17,880 bases of DNA from an uncultured Succinivibrionaceae bacterium (GTDB taxonomy: Bacteria; Pseudomonadota; Gammaproteobacteria; Enterobacterales; Succinivibrionaceae), in assembly GCA_900539665.1 (NCBI GenBank), contig UQCV01000048.1, forward strand, positions 1 to 17,880. Direction: 5' to 3'. The notes beneath the pieces are model-generated. The model ran no database searches. It was not told the origin of the DNA and worked only from the letters and a program-made list of their open reading frames with translations. Below are positions 13,898 through 17,880 of the stretch, piece after piece; within the stretch, counting starts at the first letter, position 1, and every line of letters starts with the position of its first letter. The position numbers were made by a program, and so were the translations under genes.

Positions 13898-16800
13898 ATG
13901 AAGTTGTTAAAAGGCTTACGCCAAACCCTATTGCTCATTGTTTTAGGGAGTTTTATTTTAGGGGGATTGCCATTAGTCTACGCCGCTGATGATGGGGCGA
14001 AGGCTGGTAAATTACTCGCTAGCAATAATAGTAAACGCAAGGCTAAAAGCTCAAATAGCAATGGCCAAGAAGGTAGTGAAAGCGAAGATCCAAGCATACA
14101 AGACCCAGCTAACGTTGGGATGACCATGAAGGCTATTCAAGATGAAATTGCCAAAATTGACGCTAAAGGCGCTGAAGCTAATGAGGCTGATAAATCATCA
14201 AAGGCCGACTTCCAAGCAATTTTAGAAATTGATCAGCAAATTTTAAACTATAAAGCCAAAACTCAAGCCATCACTAATGTTGTGGGCGGCGCTGAAGTTG
14301 ATGGTCGAGATAGATACGATGAATATAGCGCAGAAAATTTAGCTAAATTCGTCAAGGAAATGGAAAAGCAGCACAAGAATCTTAAGCTTTTAAGCTTAAG
14401 CAATTTGTTAGGGATTCAAGGGGCGAATACAACTTTCATTGAAGGGGCGCAAAAACAACAAGCTAGAATGGAAGGTTATGTTGAAAATATCAATGCGTTA
14501 CCGAGAGATTTTCAGACTAAATCAAGCCAATTGACCGATAAAATTATTGCTAACCGTAATAGTTTGTCCGGTATGGCCATGGGGACAGAAAATGTTTCTT
14601 TAAGAATGCGTTTGGAAGCAGAAATAAACTGCGCTCAAGCGGAGCTTTCTTTTAACCAATTCATTATGCAAAACAGCAATGTTTTATATGAAAAGTTAAG
14701 AGAGCGCATAGATGATCTCAAGCAAGCTATTGAAACTCTTTCAAACATTCAAAACGACGTTAGTGCTCAGATTATCATTATCAAACAAACTGAAGTTTTA
14801 GGGTCAGAAAAAAGCGAAAACAATGCGATTTTAGAACGCGCGGGTGATAGTGTTTTAATTAAAGCTTTAGCTCGAGACAACAATAAGTTAATTAAACGAT
14901 TATCCGAAGGTTTTCAGACGACTAAGACTTATAACGAAGAAAACACTAAACTTTTAAAGTTGATTGAACGTACACGTAAAGTTGGTAGTGATATTGAAAG
15001 CCAAATTAAGTACTTTAAAAACTCTGTTTTTTTATCGCAGATCTTGTTTAATCAACGCTTCATTATTCCTGATTTTAGTATTCCGGCAGGATTGTCCGAA
15101 GAAGTCGGGCGCTTACGCATGGAAATATATAGCTACGGGGTGGAAATAGAACAAGTAGCAACCCCAATGGTGTTTTTAAACGAATTTGTTTCCACTAAAG
15201 GGTTGCCAATGGCCTCTTTAGATGAATTCGATTTAGATGGTAATAAAGATTCTAAAAACGCTAAAGAGGCAAAAGAAGCTAAAGCTGATAAAAATGAAGC
15301 GGCGCGTGTTAGCCGTGATATAGCTCGTCTCCTTGAATTACGTGAAGCCATTTTAACTAGACTTTATAGTGAAACGACAGTCAAAGTAAACAGCGCAGTT
15401 AACGTGATGATTAACTACGATAAGTACGTAAAACTTAAGGGCAACTTAAATGAACAGATCTATGAACGCATGTTCTGGAGTCCGTCAAACAACAGTCTCT
15501 TTAAACGGGATTGGATATTAAAATTCCCAGAAGAAATTCAAAAACAGCTTAATTACACCAATAGTATTGTGACCAAACTTTCGTGGAATAAGCCTCCATT
15601 TGCAGTTATGGGCTTTGCTTCTATTGTGGGGATGTTGGCTTTAGTGCTCTTATTCCTAAAAGGGCGCATGAAGAAAAAAGTTGTCGAAATTAACGGCCGT
15701 TTAAATTCATTTGTAACCGATAGCCAATTGAATACTCCTAAGGTTTTATTGTTGATCGCGGGGACAACTTTATGGTTGCCACTATTTATCTTTATTTGTG
15801 GTGTTATTGCCTTAAATTGTCTAGATATTCCGGGACAAGAGGATGTAGTTATTCGAGTTCAAGAATCTATCTTTAGCATGATTAGCTGGTTCTGTTTGTG
15901 CCTTTGGGGCCGTGATTTTATTATGTCGGTTTTAGGCCCAAATAACCAAATTGCAGAAAAGCATTTTGGCTTAAATATTCATGCTGGCGTGTTAAAGTGT
16001 ATTGGCCGCGTGTTAACCGTCTTTTGTATGGTTTTGGTTCTTTGCATGTGGAAAGTCGAAGAACCTCAGACCTTGGCCGTTGATATCGTTGGTCAATTAA
16101 CTTTAATTGGTCTTTCTTTGTATTTATTTTTTGAATTTGCCTTATGGGAAATTCTCTTGTGGAAAGGCAACCGTGCGGTAGGTGGGATTTTTATTAACTT
16201 AATCCCGCTCGTGTTATCTGGGGTGATTGTGGTGCTAACTGCTCGCGGTTATTACTATTCCGGAGCTTGCGTTACTTTACACTTTATTGCGTCATTCTTT
16301 GTGTGTATTGCTTATTTAATTATTTCAAGCCTAATCGCACGAAGCATGAAGTTGTCTTCACGCCGTATCAACTATAAACGTTGGCAGGAAAGTCGTAAGA
16401 ATGCCTCAAGTAGTGTGAAAGAAGAACACGTTGAACATGTTAGTGAAATCGTTGATTTAACGGAAAAAGAAATGTCCACTAGCGAAATGTCTAGTCAGAC
16501 CATGGTTATTGTTCGCTACATCTTACTGACTTTGTTATGCGTTGTTTTATACCATATTTGGAGTGGGTTGCTTTCCGTTACAAGTTATTTTGAGTACATC
16601 AGTCTTTACGATATAAAGGCAGAGGACCAGTCCGTGATTCGTAGCGTTTCGGTGATGGATTTACTCTTTGTACTTTACGGGGTGGTGATTACTTACGTCT
16701 TTTTACGTAATATGCCTGGTGTCCTTGAAGTCTTAATATTCAATCGCTTCAAAAAACTTGCCACCTATGGCTACTCAATTGTTACCTTATGTAACTATAT

Positions 16801-17506
16801 TTGTATTGGGGCTTTCACCGTCTTTTGTTTATCCCGCTTAGGGATTTCTTGGGCGGAATTACAATGGATGGTTGCCGCTTTATCCGTAGGTCTTGGCTTT
16901 GGTTTACAAGAAATCTTTGCTAATTTTATCTCCGGGATCATTATTCTTTTTGAACGCCCAATTCGTATCGGCGACATTATTACCATCAATGATAATAGTG
17001 GCGTGGTTTCAAAAATTCGTATTCGTGCTACGACGATTGTGAATTTTGATTACAAAGAATATGTGGTGCCAAACAAGGAATTTATTACAAGTCCTATCGT
17101 TAACTGGTCTTTGAACGACACAACAACTCGTATTGTGGTGCAAGTTGGGGTGGGGTATGGCACTGATGTTGAACAAGCGCGTCAAGCTTTGTATAGAATT
17201 GCAGATGCTAACGAATATACTTTAAAGAATCCGGCACCAACTGTTTACTTCCTAAGTTTTGGGGATAGTAATCTCAACTTTGAATTACGTGTTTATGTGA
17301 AGAATATCAGTGAACGAAATTCATGTATCGACACTTTAAATACGGAAATTTATAACGAGTTCAATCGTTTAGGTATTGAAATTGCCTTCAACCAATTGGA
17401 TGTGTTTATTAAGAATGTAAACAATGGGCAGGAAATTAAAGTAGCAGATAAGGGAGCGCAGCTACCTAATAATTTAGTTAGCACTGCGGATGCTAAGATA
17501 AACTAA
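13898..17506 (+). CDS. mscK: MscK/KefA-type mechanosensitive channel
   Basis: 1202 aa, the large MscS-family class (E. coli MscK is about 1120, MscM about 1107). ATG at 13898 with GGAG 6 nt upstream. Order: signal peptide 1-29 (ending LVYA), a long periplasmic, largely coiled-coil region to about 565, then about ten to eleven membrane helices from about 568. The last is the pore helix of the MscS core (about 985-1015, MVAALSVGLGFGLQEIFANF). It is followed by the beta domain (FERPIRIGDIITINDNSGVV), VVPNKEF, NWSLND and the alpha/beta vestibule domain to about 1170. These channels open under membrane tension to release solutes during hypo-osmotic shock; MscK in E. coli also responds to external potassium. 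A Lys/Ala/Glu-rich low-complexity segment lies at about 447-470. The gene is monocistronic, with its own promoter and terminator. Whether it is MscK or MscM is not settled. Confidence 0.92.
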   Translation: MKLLKGLRQTLLLIVLGSFILGGLPLVYAADDGAKAGKLLASNNSKRKAKSSNSNGQEGSESEDPSIQDPANVGMTMKAIQDEIAKIDAKGAEANEADKSSKADFQAILEIDQQILNYKAKTQAITNVVGGAEVDGRDRYDEYSAENLAKFVKEMEKQHKNLKLLSLSNLLGIQGANTTFIEGAQKQQARMEGYVENINALPRDFQTKSSQLTDKIIANRNSLSGMAMGTENVSLRMRLEAEINCAQAELSFNQFIMQNSNVLYEKLRERIDDLKQAIETLSNIQNDVSAQIIIIKQTEVLGSEKSENNAILERAGDSVLIKALARDNNKLIKRLSEGFQTTKTYNEENTKLLKLIERTRKVGSDIESQIKYFKNSVFLSQILFNQRFIIPDFSIPAGLSEEVGRLRMEIYSYGVEIEQVATPMVFLNEFVSTKGLPMASLDEFDLDGNKDSKNAKEAKEAKADKNEAARVSRDIARLLELREAILTRLYSETTVKVNSAVNVMINYDKYVKLKGNLNEQIYERMFWSPSNNSLFKRDWILKFPEEIQKQLNYTNSIVTKLSWNKPPFAVMGFASIVGMLALVLLFLKGRMKKKVVEINGRLNSFVTDSQLNTPKVLLLIAGTTLWLPLFIFICGVIALNCLDIPGQEDVVIRVQESIFSMISWFCLCLWGRDFIMSVLGPNNQIAEKHFGLNIHAGVLKCIGRVLTVFCMVLVLCMWKVEEPQTLAVDIVGQLTLIGLSLYLFFEFALWEILLWKGNRAVGGIFINLIPLVLSGVIVVLTARGYYYSGACVTLHFIASFFVCIAYLIISSLIARSMKLSSRRINYKRWQESRKNASSSVKEEHVEHVSEIVDLTEKEMSTSEMSSQTMVIVRYILLTLLCVVLYHIWSGLLSVTSYFEYISLYDIKAEDQSVIRSVSVMDLLFVLYGVVITYVFLRNMPGVLEVLIFNRFKKLATYGYSIVTLCNYICIGAFTVFCLSRLGISWAELQWMVAALSVGLGFGLQEIFANFISGIIILFERPIRIGDIITINDNSGVVSKIRIRATTIVNFDYKEYVVPNKEFITSPIVNWSLNDTTTRIVVQVGVGYGTDVEQARQALYRIADANEYTLKNPAPTVYFLSFGDSNLNFELRVYVKNISERNSCIDTLNTEIYNEFNRLGIEIAFNQLDVFIKNVNNGQEIKVADKGAQLPNNLVSTADAKIN

Positions 17507-17518
17507 GTACCAAGCTTA

Positions 17519-17541
17519 AGCTAAGTAGTCTTGTCTTAGCT
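17519..17541 (+). other. Hairpin just after the mscK-like gene
   Basis: AGCTAAG (17519-17525) and CTTAGCT (17535-17541) form a 7-bp stem 13 nt after the stop, without a T-run. It may stabilise the mRNA end upstream of the real terminator. Confidence 0.35.
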
Positions 17542-17622
17542 AAATAGTCTGGCCATAAGTAGTATTTCTAAGTTTTGTTGCTACCTTAGGTACACTTTGA
17601 CTTTAGCTTTAGAAATATGATT

Positions 17623-17665
17623 AAACGTCTCTAAAAGTTTCCAAACTTATAGAGGCGTTTTTTTT
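17623..17665 (+). terminator. Intrinsic terminator of the mscK-like gene
   Basis: AAACGTCTCTA pairs with TAGAGGCGTTT and AAGTTT with AAACTT around a CC loop, followed by eight T ending at 17665. It lies about 115 nt past the stop. Confidence 0.9.
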
Positions 17666-17862
17666 GAGGAGCTTATAGAGTTTTGGGGGCTTAAGCTTAA
17701 GGAATACTCATTGAGCTTGAGCTTAAAATTCAAGTTTTTAACGTGGAAGCTTGATTTAGGTAAAGTTTAGCTTCAAGACTTTGTTTAAACTTGGTTTTAA
17801 GGTGTAAAGGAACGACGCTTACAACGTAGTAAGTACGCATGAATAAAAGAATTTTGTAAAGA

Positions 17863-17880
17863 ATGGCTAAAACAAAGGCT
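17863..17880 (+). CDS. Possible start of a further gene (six codons visible)
   Basis: An ATG at 17863 begins MAKTKA and runs off the window. The ribosome site is weak (AAAG within GTAAAGA). Six codons are too few to identify a product. The 200-nt spacer after the mscK terminator shows no other gene. Confidence 0.25.

Noticed and set aside
13795..13989. 64-codon frame overlapping the mscK-like start
   Set aside because: No ribosome site, overlaps the signal peptide coding region of a certain gene in another phase, and shows no domain.

Overview
The window reads as chromosomal DNA of a low-GC, probably anaerobic or fermentative gammaproteobacterium. The lolA-rarA overlap is the classic gammaproteobacterial arrangement, and the MscK-type channel also fits a Gram-negative envelope. 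A CooS-family Fe-S enzyme and FNR-like dyads point to anaerobic life. Succinivibrionaceae or relatives are a plausible guess, but the sequence alone cannot fix the taxon. Genes are separated by long intergenic stretches, most of them ending in clear intrinsic terminators.

Layout. Positions 1-3461 (minus strand) hold a CooS-like protein followed by a lipoprotein substrate-binding protein of the NrtA/SsuA type that runs off the left edge. The CooS-like protein has a His-rich N-terminal extension and appears to lack one cysteine of the Ni,Fe C-cluster site, so it may not be a true CO dehydrogenase. Its promoter sits in an evenly spaced array of TATGATTTA half-sites. Positions 4001-6191 (plus) hold lolA overlapping rarA. 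Positions 6192-7125 are a long spacer with a bidirectional terminator and a strong candidate for a minus-strand small RNA of about 130 nt, divergent from a LysR gene. Positions 7126-9470 (plus) hold a LysR regulator resembling the streptococcal methionine regulator MtaR/CpsY, then metF. Between them lie a G-rich tract, a MET-box-like 17-mer and seven perfect TTAACC repeats in the metF leader.

Positions 9694-10673 (minus) are a decayed MFS transporter with a one-base homopolymer frameshift, an internal deletion and a surviving terminator. Positions 11249-12175 carry an unidentified 171-aa gene behind a strong dyad. Its 3' end runs into one of two related hairpins that look like the scar of an IS200/IS605-type element. 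Positions 12281-13340 (plus) are a two-gene operon of small membrane proteins, one with a zinc ribbon and one with a pilin-like C-terminal region, apparently sharing a two-helix membrane module. Positions 13898-17506 (plus) encode a 1202-aa MscK/KefA-type mechanosensitive channel. The last bases may begin another gene.

Functional links: lolA and rarA are co-transcribed without an evident functional tie. The LysR regulator and metF probably form a methionine/C1 unit. The CooS-like enzyme and the binding protein probably form an anaerobically induced operon of unknown substrate. The most interesting items are the deviant CooS with its operator array, the LysR-divergent sRNA candidate, and the hexanucleotide repeat before metF.
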